Assembly: GCA_963778845.1 (NCBI GenBank)
Contig: CAVZVW010000001.1
Coordinates: 62,001 to 126,000 of the forward strand
Reading direction: 5' to 3'
Source: CAVZVW01 sp963778845
Lineage (GTDB): Bacteria; Actinomycetota; Actinomycetes; Actinomycetales; Kineosporiaceae
DNA: 64,000 bases
Position numbers and translations under genes: made by a program
Notes under the pieces: model-generated
What the model saw: only the letters and a program-made list of their open reading frames with translations
What the model was told of the DNA's origin: nothing
Database searches by the model: none
Shown here: one piece after another, positions 45,767 through 55,126 of the stretch
Position numbering within the stretch: position 1 is the first letter of the stretch
How the letters are laid out: every line of letters starts with the position of its first letter

Positions 45767-46441
45767 GTGCCCAGACTTCTCGACACCGACGAGATCACCG
45801 CCGCTCTCGCCACGCTGCCCGGCGTCCACCGCGGGATCCAGGGCAGCCTGACGGTGGCGCTGCGGGCGGGGACCTTCCCCGACGCCGTCCGCCTCGTGAC
45901 GCTCGTGGCCGAGCAGGCCGAGGCCATGAACCACCACCCGGACGTCGACCTGCGGTGGCGCACGGTCACGTTCACGCTGTCCACCCACTCGGCAGGCGGT
46001 GTCACCGACGCCGACACCGAGCTCGCCGCAGGCATCCTCGCCGCCGCCGAGCAGGTCGGCGCGCAGGCACGACCGCTGCCCGAGCGCATCGAGATCGCCC
46101 TGGACTGCCTGGACGCCGACGGCATCCGTGCCTTCTGGGTCGCCGGGCTCGGCTACGTGCCGCACCCGATGGCCGCGGGCGGGCTGGAGCTGCACGACCC
46201 CGCCGGGCGCGGGCCGGTGCTCTGGTTCCAGTCGATGGACCCGCCCCGTCGCGAGCGCAGCCGGTTCCACCTCGACGTCTACGTCCCCGAGTCGGTCGTC
46301 CAGGCCAGGGTCGAGGCGTGCCTGGCTGCGGGCGGGCGGCTGGTGACCGAGGAGTTCGCGCCGTCCTGGTGGGTGCTCGCCGACCCTGAGGGCAACGAGC
46401 TGTGCCTGTGCACGAACCATCCGGACGCCGTTCCCGCCTGA
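45767..46441 (+). CDS. Pterin-4a-carbinolamine dehydratase fused to a VOC (glyoxalase-like) domain
   Basis: About 224 residues. The N-terminal ~100 residues match pterin-4a-carbinolamine dehydratase, with the active-site pattern EAMNHHPDVDLRWRTVTFTL. The rest is a VOC-fold half (IALDCLDADGIRAFWVAGLG, then WWVLADPEGNELCLC). The fusion could couple pterin recycling to an aromatic hydroxylase, or the VOC part may bind an unrelated small molecule. No hydroxylase is nearby. The GTG start matches its -10 box. Confidence 0.88.
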   Translation: MPRLLDTDEITAALATLPGVHRGIQGSLTVALRAGTFPDAVRLVTLVAEQAEAMNHHPDVDLRWRTVTFTLSTHSAGGVTDADTELAAGILAAAEQVGAQARPLPERIEIALDCLDADGIRAFWVAGLGYVPHPMAAGGLELHDPAGRGPVLWFQSMDPPRRERSRFHLDVYVPESVVQARVEACLAAGGRLVTEEFAPSWWVLADPEGNELCLCTNHPDAVPA

Positions 46442-46543
46442 GCCACCGCGTCGCCGATGTCTCGTCCCCACCGCGTCGCCGCTGTCGCATCCCCCACCGC
46501 ATCCCGCGCCGGACGACGGAGCAGGCCCGCCAGTCCGCCGGGC

Positions 46544-46549
46544 TAGCCT
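46544..46549 (+). promoter_or_regulatory. -10 element of a leaderless transcript (VIT gene)
   Basis: TAGCCT lies six bases before the GTG start of the VIT-family gene. Confidence 0.55.
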
Positions 46550-46555
46550 GGTTCG

Positions 46556-47392
46556 GTGGACCTCACCGAAGACGCAGCCTCCGACGCAGCCTCCGACGCG
46601 GTCTCCGCCGGCAGCGTCGCCCCGCCCGCAGACCCGCCCGCCGACGCGCCCGCCGACCCGCCCGCCCTGGGGCAGGAGCAGCCTGCGGCGGAGCACGAGA
46701 AGGACGAACCGCACGACGGGGACATCTCCGGACGGCTGAACTGGCTGCGTGCGGGGGTGCTCGGCGCCAACGACGGCATCGTCTCGGTCGCGGGTCTCGT
46801 GGTCGGCGTGGCCGGGGCGAACGCGAGCCGGGTGACCATCCTCACCGCCGGTATCGCCGGTCTCGTGGCTGGCGCCTTGTCCATGGCCGGTGGGGAGTAC
46901 GTCTCGGTGAGCACCCAGCGGGACAGCGAGCGCGCCCTGCTCGACCTCGAGCGCTGGGAGCTGGAGAACCTCCCGGAGCACGAGTTCGAGGAGCTCGTGA
47001 AGATCTACAGGTCGAAGGGGCTCTCCGCGCGACTGGCGCGGCAGGTGGCCCAGGAGCTCACCGACCACGACGCCTTCGCCGCCCACGCCGAGGCCGAGCT
47101 CGGCATCGACCCCTCGGCGCTCACCAACCCCTGGCACGCCGCCTGGGCGTCGTTCATCGCCTTCTTCGTGGGTGCGCTGCTGCCCCTCCTGGCGATCGAG
47201 CTGCCGCCGGACGGCGTGCGCGTGGCTGTGTGCTTCAGCTCCGTCGTGGTCGCCCTGGCCATCACCGGCTGGGTGAGCGCGCGGCTGGGCAAGGCGCCCG
47301 TGCGACCGGCGATCCTGCGCAACGTGATGGTGGGCGCGCTGGGGATGGCCGTCACGTACGGCATCGGCCGCCTCGTAGGCGGCGTGGTCTGA
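46556..47392 (+). CDS. VIT1/CCC1-family membrane transporter
   Basis: 278 residues. An acidic, Ala/Pro-rich N-terminus (~50 residues) precedes the family core: LRAGVLGANDGIVSVAGLVV, then GALSMAGGEYVSVSTQRDSE, a cytoplasmic helical insert rich in Glu, and three C-terminal helices. Members export or store Fe2+/Mn2+. The insert (ERALLDLERWELENLPEHEF) may bind metal, as in plant VIT1. Converges on the importer operon. Confidence 0.88.
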   Translation: MDLTEDAASDAASDAVSAGSVAPPADPPADAPADPPALGQEQPAAEHEKDEPHDGDISGRLNWLRAGVLGANDGIVSVAGLVVGVAGANASRVTILTAGIAGLVAGALSMAGGEYVSVSTQRDSERALLDLERWELENLPEHEFEELVKIYRSKGLSARLARQVAQELTDHDAFAAHAEAELGIDPSALTNPWHAAWASFIAFFVGALLPLLAIELPPDGVRVAVCFSSVVVALAITGWVSARLGKAPVRPAILRNVMVGALGMAVTYGIGRLVGGVV

Positions 47393-47414
47393 GCGGCGCT
47401 GTCCTCAGAGGCGC

Positions 47415-48475
47415 TCAGACGACGTGGCGCACCTGGGCGAAGTGACACGCGACGGGGTGCCCACCGCCACGGTCGACCAGCTCCGGCTCTTGCGTGGAGC
47501 AGATGTCCTGAGCCATCCAGCAGCGGGTGCGGAACCGGCACCCTGACGGCGGGTTCACCGGGGAGGGGACGTCGCCGACGAGCAGGATGCGCTCGCGCCC
47601 GCGCTCGAGGGCGGGGTCGGCGACCGGTGCCGCCGACAGCAGCGCCTGGGTGTAGGGGTGCATCGGCCGGTCGTACACGTCGTCGCGGGAGCCGGTCTCG
47701 ACGATCTTGCCGAGGTACATCACGGCGACGCGGTCGGAGATGTGCCGCACCACGGACAGGTCGTGCGCGATGAACATGTACGCCAGCCCGAGCCGGTCCT
47801 GCAGGTCCTCGAGCAGGTTCACCACGCCCGCCTGCACCGAGACGTCGAGGGCGGAGACGGGCTCGTCCAGCACGAGCATCTTGGGCTCCAGCGCCAGTGC
47901 CCGGGCGATGCCGATGCGCTGACGCTGCCCGCCGGAGAACTCGTGCGGGTACCGGTTGCCGTGCTCGGGGTTCAGGCCGACCACCTTGAGGAGCTCGGCC
48001 ACCCTGGCCATGCCGGAGTCGCCGTGCCACTGGCCGTGGATCCTCAGCGGCTCCCCGACGATGTCGTTGACCGGCATCTTCGGGTTCAGCGAGGCGTACG
48101 GGTCCTGGAAGACGATCTGGAGGTCCCGGCGGACCTCACGCATCTGCTTGCGGTCCAGCATCCGTGAGCTCGCGGCCGGCGTAGCGCACCGAGCCGGAGG
48201 TCGGCTTGTGCAGCTGGAGCAGGGCACGACCTGTTGTCGACTTGCCGCAGCCGGACTCCCCGACCACGCCCAGGGTCTCGCCGGCGTCCACGTAGAAGCT
48301 GACCCCGGAGACTGCCTGGACGTAGCCCGACCGTGCGTCGCAGCAGCCCGCCGCCCTTCACGGGGAAGTTCATCACGAGGTCGCGCACCTCGAGCAGGTG
48401 CTCGGTGGCACCGGCCGCCACAGCCACCGACGGCGCGGGCTCGGCGGTCGGCGGGGTCAAGGACGGCTGCGTCAT
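47415..48475 (-). CDS. Oligopeptide/dipeptide ABC importer ATP-binding protein, OppF/DppF-type (two frame disruptions)
   Basis: About 352 residues after removing two extra bases (near 48323-48329 and 48160-48166). The first frame gives the start, MTQPSLTPPTAEPAPSVAVA. The middle frame has Walker A GVVGESGCGKSTTGRALLQL. The last frame carries EFSGGQRQRIGIARALALEP (signature), LVLDEPVSALDV (Walker B) and the C-terminal Cys motif CRFRTRCWMAQDIC seen in peptide importers. Last gene of the operon; its ATG overlaps the OppD stop by 4 bp. Confidence 0.88.
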
Positions 48476-49578
48476 CGCGCTCCTGCCCGGTCGGTGCGGA
48501 AGAAGGCGGTGGGGTCGTCGGAGTCGGCCAGCCGGCCCCAGTAGTGGCAGGCCGCCACATGGTCGTGCTGGTCGGTGCCGGCCAGCGGCGGCTCGTTCGT
48601 CTCGCAGTCCTCCTCGCGCAGCGGGCACCGTGGCGAGAACGGGCACCCGGCAGGAAGGTTGATCAGCGACGGCGGCGCGCCGGGGATCGGGCGCAGCCTC
48701 TGGCCGTGCGTGTCCAGTGCCGGGATCGAGCCGAGCAGCCCTGCGGTGTAGGGCATCCGCGGGCTCGCGAACACCTGGCGGGTCCCCCCCAGCTCCACTG
48801 CGCGGCCGGCGTACATGACCAGCACGCGGTTGGCCATTCCCGCGACGACCCCCAGGTCATGGGTGATGAGCAGGATCGCGGCGTTGACGGCGTCCTTCAC
48901 CTCGATGAGCTTCTCGAGGATCTGAGCCTGGACGGTGACGTCGAGGGCAGTCGTCGGCTCGTCCGCGATGATGACGTCCGGGCTGTTGATGACCGCCATC
49001 GCGATCATGACGCGCTGGCGCATTCCTCCGGAGAACTCGTGCGGGTAGGCACCCAAGCGCTCCTTGGGCCGGGGGATCCCGACCAGGTCGAGCATCTCCA
49101 GAGCACGCCCGAGCGCGATCTTCTTGCTCACGGCCTCGTGCGAGCGCACCGCCTCGGCGAGCTGGTCGCCCACCGAGTAGACGGGGTTGAGCGCCGTCAT
49201 CGGGTCCTGGAAGATCATCGCTACCCGACGACCACGCAGCGAGCGCTGCTCCTTGGCGGGCATCTCCAGGATGTTCTTGCCCTCCAGCAGGATCCGCCCG
49301 GTGATCTGGGCGGACTTCGGCAGCAGGCCCATGATCGCCATGGAGCTCACCGACTTGCCCGACCCTGACTCGCCGACGATCCCCAGTACCTCACGCTCGG
49401 AGAGCGTGTAGGACACCCCTCGGACGGCGTTCACCGTGCCGTCGTCGGTCGGGAACCGCACCGTGAGGTTCTCCACCTCCAGCAGCGGCGCCGTGGCCGA
49501 CCGTGCCCGAGCCGCGCGCGAGGGCATGGCCCCCGGCGTCGGCTGCTCCGCGCCGCCGCTCGTGGTGTCGCCCATCAC
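48472..49578 (-). CDS. Peptide ABC importer ATP-binding protein, OppD/DppD-type
   Basis: 368 residues. Walker A GIVGESGSGKSVSSMAIMGL, signature EFSGGMRQRVMIAMAVINSP, Walker B VIIADEPTTALDV, and a C-terminal 4Fe-4S-like CPFSPRCPLREEDC motif. Partner of the OppF-type ATPase. ATG overlaps the permease stop by 4 bp. Confidence 0.93.
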   Translation of the reverse strand: MMGDTTSGGAEQPTPGAMPSRAARARSATAPLLEVENLTVRFPTDDGTVNAVRGVSYTLSEREVLGIVGESGSGKSVSSMAIMGLLPKSAQITGRILLEGKNILEMPAKEQRSLRGRRVAMIFQDPMTALNPVYSVGDQLAEAVRSHEAVSKKIALGRALEMLDLVGIPRPKERLGAYPHEFSGGMRQRVMIAMAVINSPDVIIADEPTTALDVTVQAQILEKLIEVKDAVNAAILLITHDLGVVAGMANRVLVMYAGRAVELGGTRQVFASPRMPYTAGLLGSIPALDTHGQRLRPIPGAPPSLINLPAGCPFSPRCPLREEDCETNEPPLAGTDQHDHVAACHYWGRLADSDDPTAFFRTDRAGAR

Positions 49579-50582
49579 GCGCGCACCCGCGTCTGCTTGG
49601 GGTCGAACGCGTCCCGCAGCCCGTCACCGATGAAGTTGACGCTCAGGGCGATCGCCACGATGAACAACCCGGGCCACCAGAACAGCCACGGCCGGGTCTG
49701 GAACGCCGACTGGTAGTCGCTGATGAGCTTGCCCAGCGAGGTGTCGGGCGGCTGCACGCCGAAGCCGAGGTAGCTCAGCGCCGTCTCCAGAAGGATCGCC
49801 CCGGCGATGGTGAGCGTGGCGTTGACGATGATCGTCCCCAGGGTGTTCGGGAGGATGTGCCGGAAGATGATGCGGCGGCTGCTGGCTCCCATCGCGATCG
49901 CCGCCTCCACGAACTCCTTCTCGCGCAAGGAGAGGAACTCCCCCCGCACCAGGCGCGCCATGCTTGTCCAGACGAGCAGGCCGAGGAGCAGAGCGAGCTG
50001 CACCGGGCTACCGCTGCTGATCGTCCCGACGACCGCGGCGATGAGCAGCAAGGGGATCGTGAGGAAGACGTCGGTGGTCCGCATCAGCACCGACTCCGTC
50101 GACCCTCGGAAGAACCCCGAGAGTGCGCCGACCAGCACTCCGAGCACGGTCGACACGAGCCCGACGAGCAGGCAGATGAGCAGCGAGCGCTGCGCACCGC
50201 GCATGGTGAGGGCGAAGTAGTCCCGGCCGACGTCGTCCTGCCCGAACGGGTGGTCGCCGATCGCGAGGCCGTCCCCGTCGATGAAGCTCGGCAGCAGGTC
50301 CAGGGTCATCGCGCCGCCGTTGACGACGGTTCCCGACTCCTTGTACGAGACCGGCCACCACCCCGGGATCGGGCCCACCCCGATCGAGGTGAACGCGATC
50401 GTGAGCGTGAACAGGAAGACGAGGAAGCCGGCCATGGCACCGCGATGGCGCAGGAAGCGCCTCGTGACCAGCTGCCGCTGGGTCATCGCCTTGATGGTGA
50501 ACTCGCGCTCCACCCCGGCTCGGGCGGGAACACCCGGATCGGGTCCCGGCGACGGCGCCTCGGGCGTCACGGTGTCTGGCAC
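49575..50582 (-). CDS. Peptide ABC importer permease, OppC/DppC-type
   Basis: About 335 residues. Six membrane helices with the EAA loop EFVEAAIAMGASSRRIIFRH. The N-terminal helix region (RFLRHRGAMAGFLVFLFTLT) and an exported loop with YFALTMRGAQRSL are typical of OppC. GTG 50582 (MPDTVTPEA...) is preferred over the upstream frame opening. Confidence 0.92.
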   Translation of the reverse strand: MPDTVTPEAPSPGPDPGVPARAGVEREFTIKAMTQRQLVTRRFLRHRGAMAGFLVFLFTLTIAFTSIGVGPIPGWWPVSYKESGTVVNGGAMTLDLLPSFIDGDGLAIGDHPFGQDDVGRDYFALTMRGAQRSLLICLLVGLVSTVLGVLVGALSGFFRGSTESVLMRTTDVFLTIPLLLIAAVVGTISSGSPVQLALLLGLLVWTSMARLVRGEFLSLREKEFVEAAIAMGASSRRIIFRHILPNTLGTIIVNATLTIAGAILLETALSYLGFGVQPPDTSLGKLISDYQSAFQTRPWLFWWPGLFIVAIALSVNFIGDGLRDAFDPKQTRVRA

Positions 50583-50639
50583 GTGGTGTGTTCCTCTCGT
50601 CAGCCGATTCAAGCCGGTCCGGCCGCCTGGTGGCCGGGT

Positions 50640-52178
50640 TCAGGAGAGCCGGATGCGCGGGTCGAGGTAGGCGTAGGCGATGTCGGCGAACATGTTGAAG
50701 ACCACGATCGACACGGCCGTCACGATGTAGAAGCCCATCACCGGGTTGGGGTCGGTCGTCAGCAGCCCCTGGACGAAGAGCTGGCCCATCCCTCGTCGGG
50801 CGAAGATGGTCTCGGTGATCACCGCGCCGCCGATGAGCGCGCCGAAGTCGAAGGCGGCGAGGGTGGTCACCGGGATCAGCGCGTTGCGGAAGGCGTGACG
50901 CATGACGACGGTGCGCTCGGTGAGGCCCTTGCTTCGCGCGGTCCGCACGTAGTCCTGGTTCATCACCTCGAGCATCGCGGCGCGGGAGTACCGGCTGTAG
51001 CCGGCGAACGAGATGAGCATGATCGACAGCGTAGGCAGCAACAGGTGGGTCGACTGGTCGAGCAGGCCCTGCCAGAACGTCCCCGAGAAGTTGGGCGTCT
51101 CCGAGCCCGTCGTCGCGAGCACGCGCCCGTTGACCAGCTTCGAGTACGAGGGCAGCGTGCGCAGCATCACGTCAACGATCATGAAACTCCCGCTCACGAG
51201 GGCCGTGAGCATCGCCGCCTTGATCGCCTGGGCTCGGTCCAGGCCACCGAGGGCGTAGCCGATGCCCGCGGCGACGAGGCAGGCCACCACCGCCAGGGCA
51301 AGGATGTTCAGCCAGGAGGCCCACTTGTCCTGCTGGATCCACGGGGTCACGAAGAACTGCACCACGCAGCCCACCCCTGCGGTGGCCAGGCACGAGTACA
51401 GCACGCTGCGCCGGTTGAGCCCGGCCATGAGGATCGTGACGACGACCGCGCCGCCCAGCGACAGCACCGCGATGAGGCCCGGCCCCAGCGAGGGAGCGGT
51501 GAACCAGCCGACCGTCGACAGGTAGAGCAGGAAGGCGAAGGAGACGAGGAAGGCGACTGTTCGCACGATCCATCTGCGCCGTGCCGTTCCGCCGATCACC
51601 GCGCCCCAGGTGAGAGCGCTGAGCAGGGAGAGCACGACAGCGACCGGCAGGCCGATCTTGGGGTCGGCGTACCAGTCGTTCACGCCGATCGCCAGGTACT
51701 GCTTCAGGAGCACCGCGATCCAGAAGATGGGCAGGGAGAAGAAGAGGAAGGCGAGCAGCGTGATCGAGTAGTCGAAGCCGGAGTACTGCCGCAACGACGA
51801 CACGATGCCGATCGTGACTCCCAGGAAGATCGCCAGCACGGTGGCGACGGTCACCAGCTTCAGGGTTGACCAGATCGCCTGGCCGAGCAGCGTCGTGACG
51901 TCCTGGTCGCGCAGGTTCTTGCCGAGGTCGCACTGCTGGCCGGGGACGGCGCACTTGGCCGCGCCGCCGAGCCAGGTCACGTAACGCACCGGGATCGGCT
52001 GGTCCAGGTGCAGGACGGCGATCCGGTGGTCGATCTTGGCCTGGCGGTTGGGGCTGGTGTCGGTGCGCAGGTCCGCGATGGGGTCACCGGAGATCGCGAC
52101 AAGAGTGAAGATCAAGAAGGTGGAGACCAGCAGGATCAGGAACGACGCGATCAAGCGGCGCACCACGAAGACGGCCAC
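50640..52178 (-). CDS. Peptide ABC importer permease, OppB/DppB-type, with large insertion
   Basis: About 512 residues, whereas DppB/OppB are normally 310-340. The N-terminus (VVRRLIASFLILLVSTFLIF) and the C-terminal EAA region (EVMNQDYVRTARSKGLTERT) are standard. Between about residues 165 and 340 there is an insert with five or six extra hydrophobic helices and an arginine-rich turn (GGTARRRWIVRTVAFL). GTG start after GGGAGG. Similar long forms occur in other actinobacterial peptide importers. Confidence 0.88.
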   Translation of the reverse strand: MAVFVVRRLIASFLILLVSTFLIFTLVAISGDPIADLRTDTSPNRQAKIDHRIAVLHLDQPIPVRYVTWLGGAAKCAVPGQQCDLGKNLRDQDVTTLLGQAIWSTLKLVTVATVLAIFLGVTIGIVSSLRQYSGFDYSITLLAFLFFSLPIFWIAVLLKQYLAIGVNDWYADPKIGLPVAVVLSLLSALTWGAVIGGTARRRWIVRTVAFLVSFAFLLYLSTVGWFTAPSLGPGLIAVLSLGGAVVVTILMAGLNRRSVLYSCLATAGVGCVVQFFVTPWIQQDKWASWLNILALAVVACLVAAGIGYALGGLDRAQAIKAAMLTALVSGSFMIVDVMLRTLPSYSKLVNGRVLATTGSETPNFSGTFWQGLLDQSTHLLLPTLSIMLISFAGYSRYSRAAMLEVMNQDYVRTARSKGLTERTVVMRHAFRNALIPVTTLAAFDFGALIGGAVITETIFARRGMGQLFVQGLLTTDPNPVMGFYIVTAVSIVVFNMFADIAYAYLDPRIRLS

Positions 52179-52214
52179 AGGGTCACCTCCCGCGGGGACG
52201 ATGCGCACAGGGTA

Positions 52215-52252
52215 ACGGCACGGGGCCGGGAATGCTCCCGGCCCCGTGCCGT
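52215..52252 (-). promoter_or_regulatory. Perfect 17-bp hairpin between binding-protein and permease genes
   Basis: ACGGCACGGGGCCGGGA and its exact complement flank a 4-nt loop. It sits between the substrate-binding protein gene and the long permease gene, inside the operon. No T-run follows. It probably protects the upstream mRNA or partially terminates, so that binding protein exceeds permease. Confidence 0.7.
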
Positions 52253-52303
52253 CGGTTCAGCCGCGATGGCGGCGGCGGTCGCCGCCGTCATCGGGGGGAC
52301 CCG

Positions 52304-54043
52304 TTACTGCTTGACGTTCCACTCCTGGGCGTTCCAGGTGAGGTCCTGTTGCGTCGCGTTGGCCTGGACGTTCTCCGTCTTGGCGTCCGTGGCCACGATG
52401 GCCGGGAACGCGAAGAGCGGCATGGTCGCCAGGTCGGTCCACAGCTGGGTGTCGACCTGCTTCAGCAGCGCGACCTGCTTGTCCTTGTCGAGCTCGATGT
52501 TGAGCGCGGCGAACGCTGCGTCGACCTGGGGGTTGCTGTAGGCGATGTAGTTCTGGCCGCCCTTGCCATCCTTGGTCTTCGTCTGGTAGATCGACGCGTT
52601 CGACGTCACCAGCGGGGAGCCGATCCAGGCGAACAGCGCCAGGTCGAAGTTGCCCGAAGGCAGCTCCTTGTCGAAGAACGAGTTGGTGCCGGCGTCGACG
52701 ACCTTGAAGCCCACCGGGCCACAGGAGCCCTGCAGCAGCGCGATCGTGTCGGCGCGACGCTTGTTGATCGCGGCGGGGTTCTTCCGCCAGCCGACGCGGA
52801 TCGTGTACGTCTTGCCCGCGAGAAGGGTCTTGGCACCCGCGGCGTCGACGGTGTTGTACGCGTCCCCGCCGAGCCCGTTGATGTACGTCGAGTACACGGG
52901 CTGGAACGGGAAGATGAAGCGCGACTGGAGGATCTGCGCGTTCGGGTTCTGCGGCTTGATCAGGTTGTCGACGATCTGCTGCCTGGGCACGCACTTCGCG
53001 AACGCCTCACGCACGTTCTTGTCCTTGAACACGCCCTTCTGGTTGAAGTCGAGGTGCTCGAAGGAGAACTGGTCGCCGAACTGGGTCTTCACCTTGTCGC
53101 CGAGCGCCTTGAGCTGGTTGGCGATGTCCACCTGGGGCTGTGGCTCCATGATGTTGACCTCGCCGTTCTGCAACGCCTGGGTCTGCGCGTCGTCGGCGAT
53201 GTAGCGGATCACGATCGTCGAGGCCTTGACGGGCGCGCCCCACCACTTGGGGTTGGCCTTGAGGGTGAGCGACTGGCCCGACGTCCAGCTGTCGATCATG
53301 TAGGGCCCGGCCGACGGGATGATGTCCTGCTTGAGCTCGCCGGGGTTGAACGCCCAGCCCTTGTTCCAGAACTCGATCGCCTTCGTGAGGTCCGGCGAGG
53401 TCGGGGTGTCAGCGAGGTCGATGAAGGTCTTGGTCATGCCGGCCTGCGCCTCGACGATGTGCGCAGGCATGATCTGCGTCCACCCGAAAGCGGCCTGCCA
53501 GTCGGCGAAGGGCGTCTTGTAGGTGATCGTGAAGGCCTTGTCGCCGGCCTTGCAGTCCGGCTTGTTCATCTGGTCGGTGCCGGTCGTCGAGGCAGCCGCG
53601 AAGCCCTTCTCACCGGTGCTGCCGTTACCGGACAGCCAGTAGAGCATGATGTCGTCGCAGTCGACCGGCTTGCCGTCGGACCAGACGGCTTTGTCGTTGA
53701 TCGTGTACTTGACGGTCAGAGGGCTGTCCGAGGTCTTCTCGAACGTGCCGAAGTCCTTGTCGGGGGTGGTGGTGCCGTCGGGCGCGAAGTACACGAAGCC
53801 GCGCTGCACCTGGTTGAGGACGACCGTGTTCGACAGCGATGTGCCGTCGAGGGTGTTGGCGTTGTAGGACGAGAACTCCTGCGCGTAGCCGAATGATATG
53901 GAGACAGGGGCCGCGGGCTGCGTGGCGCTGCTGCTGCTCGTCGTCCCGCCGCCGCCGCTACTGCTGGTTGCGCAGGCGGACAGGGCCAAGGCCGAGCCAG
54001 CGAGCAGTGCCAGCGCCTTGGCGCCAGTGCGCTTCGTGCTCAA
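52304..54043 (-). CDS. Peptide ABC importer substrate-binding lipoprotein (family 5)
   Basis: 579 residues. A lipoprotein signal ends in ALSACATSS with Cys24 as the lipid-attachment residue. The SBP_bac_5 fold is seen in SFGYAQEFSSYNANTLDGTS, LTVKYTINDKAVWSDGKPVD and VREAFAKCVPRQQIVDNLI. First gene of the importer operon. The start is TTG with GAGGAGGA upstream. A palindrome lies ~90 bp before the start. Confidence 0.93.
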   Translation of the reverse strand: MSTKRTGAKALALLAGSALALSACATSSSGGGGTTSSSSATQPAAPVSISFGYAQEFSSYNANTLDGTSLSNTVVLNQVQRGFVYFAPDGTTTPDKDFGTFEKTSDSPLTVKYTINDKAVWSDGKPVDCDDIMLYWLSGNGSTGEKGFAAASTTGTDQMNKPDCKAGDKAFTITYKTPFADWQAAFGWTQIMPAHIVEAQAGMTKTFIDLADTPTSPDLTKAIEFWNKGWAFNPGELKQDIIPSAGPYMIDSWTSGQSLTLKANPKWWGAPVKASTIVIRYIADDAQTQALQNGEVNIMEPQPQVDIANQLKALGDKVKTQFGDQFSFEHLDFNQKGVFKDKNVREAFAKCVPRQQIVDNLIKPQNPNAQILQSRFIFPFQPVYSTYINGLGGDAYNTVDAAGAKTLLAGKTYTIRVGWRKNPAAINKRRADTIALLQGSCGPVGFKVVDAGTNSFFDKELPSGNFDLALFAWIGSPLVTSNASIYQTKTKDGKGGQNYIAYSNPQVDAAFAALNIELDKDKQVALLKQVDTQLWTDLATMPLFAFPAIVATDAKTENVQANATQQDLTWNAQEWNVKQ

Positions 54044-54128
54044 GCGAGGTCCTCCTCAGGTGGTGCAAGGGTGCTCCGGGGCCGGCGTCGACGCGAAACC
54101 TGACGCCTCCCCCGCCTGAGGGCAGGCG

Positions 54129-54144
54129 TAGCAAGCCCTTGCTA
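54129..54144. promoter_or_regulatory. Perfect palindrome upstream of the importer operon
   Basis: TAGCAAG-CC-CTTGCTA is a perfect 7-bp inverted repeat, 86 bp upstream of the TTG start. On the importer strand it falls a few bases past a possible promoter (TTGCGC, 17 bp, ATTTAT), the position of a repressor operator. Confidence 0.5.
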
Positions 54145-54225
54145 AGGTCGCTGACAATAAATCTTGCGGAGGCCCTGCGGCGCAAGCGCCCAAGGTCGGT
54201 GTTACCGAGATGCAACGAAGAGGTA

Positions 54226-54253
54226 GCCGCGATGGGACCTAGGCGGCCTTTTT
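54226..54253 (+). terminator. Hairpin plus T-run on the plus strand
   Basis: GCCGC and GCGGC close a 12-nt loop, followed by CTTTTT. This is the only good intrinsic-terminator shape in the window and has no upstream plus-strand gene, hinting at a small RNA or a leader transcript. Confidence 0.4.
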
Positions 54254-55126
54254 GTCCGGGATCCTCACTCTTAGTTGCATCATGGAATGAGCAGCCCGTC
54301 ACCGGCCGAGGGCACACCGTCACCATCGGCGGAGACACCGGTCCGCCTTGAGACCAATGACGGGCAAGGCAGTCGTATACGCAGAAAAGTCGGTCGCCGT
54401 CGGCTCCTCGTAGCGACGCTGCAGCTCGGTTCACTGTGCAACTCGGGAGGACACCAGACTACCTGTTATACAGGCCCAGGGTAGCTCGGACCGTCGCCAC
54501 GACCGAGCGGGCGGCGGCGCCACCCCAGCCCCCGCCGCCAGGGTCACCCCTGACCGGGAGTTCCCATGGATGGCTGCCTTCGCCCAGGCCCGCCGCGCGG
54601 CCGCCGGTGGATCCGACCCTCAGCCAGCGCCGTCGCTTTGGCGTCTGCGGTCGGCTGCCGGCGTTGGTGCGCGCGATGCTTTGCCATGCACGCACATACG
54701 CAACGGACGCCGCGCCGTCCCACCCGGCTCACGCCGTCCTCGAGATCGTGGCATCTGCCCATGCGGCAGCGCCCCTTTCCGGGCGTCGACTCGACGGTGG
54801 ACTGACGTGGGGGTAGTCACCACCGCCTGAGCCCACCGTCACGTCCACGCTCGCCCACCGCCTCGTGACACCCACATCGGAAAGGCTTCCCCCACCGTCT
54901 GCAGCGCCAAGCCGGGCGAGCCCCAGCTGAGCCACATCGGCGGCCTTCCGTGATCTACGGATCACGCTGCCTCGGAGAACGTCAGCTGGGACGACGTCCG
55001 GACGGTGGCGAAGCGCGCGCCGAAGGTGCATGGCGCGAGCTGACACGACGCCGTGATCGTGCCCGGTGCCGGGGCGCATCATCCGCGAGGCCTTCGCCGC
55101 CCACGCCACGCGAGATCAGGGGTGCC
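54254..55126. other. Gene-poor intergenic stretch
   Basis: Nearly 900 bases between the importer promoter and the DUF664 gene with no convincing coding sequence; frames here are short, low in family resemblance and biased in composition. Local base composition is somewhat richer in A/T than the neighbours near 54250-54480. No tRNA or other RNA recognised. Confidence 0.55.

Noticed and set aside
54254..55126. tRNA or structured RNA in the 1-kb gap
   Set aside because: No TPsiC-like GTTCGAnTCC arm or cloverleaf was seen on either strand by eye.
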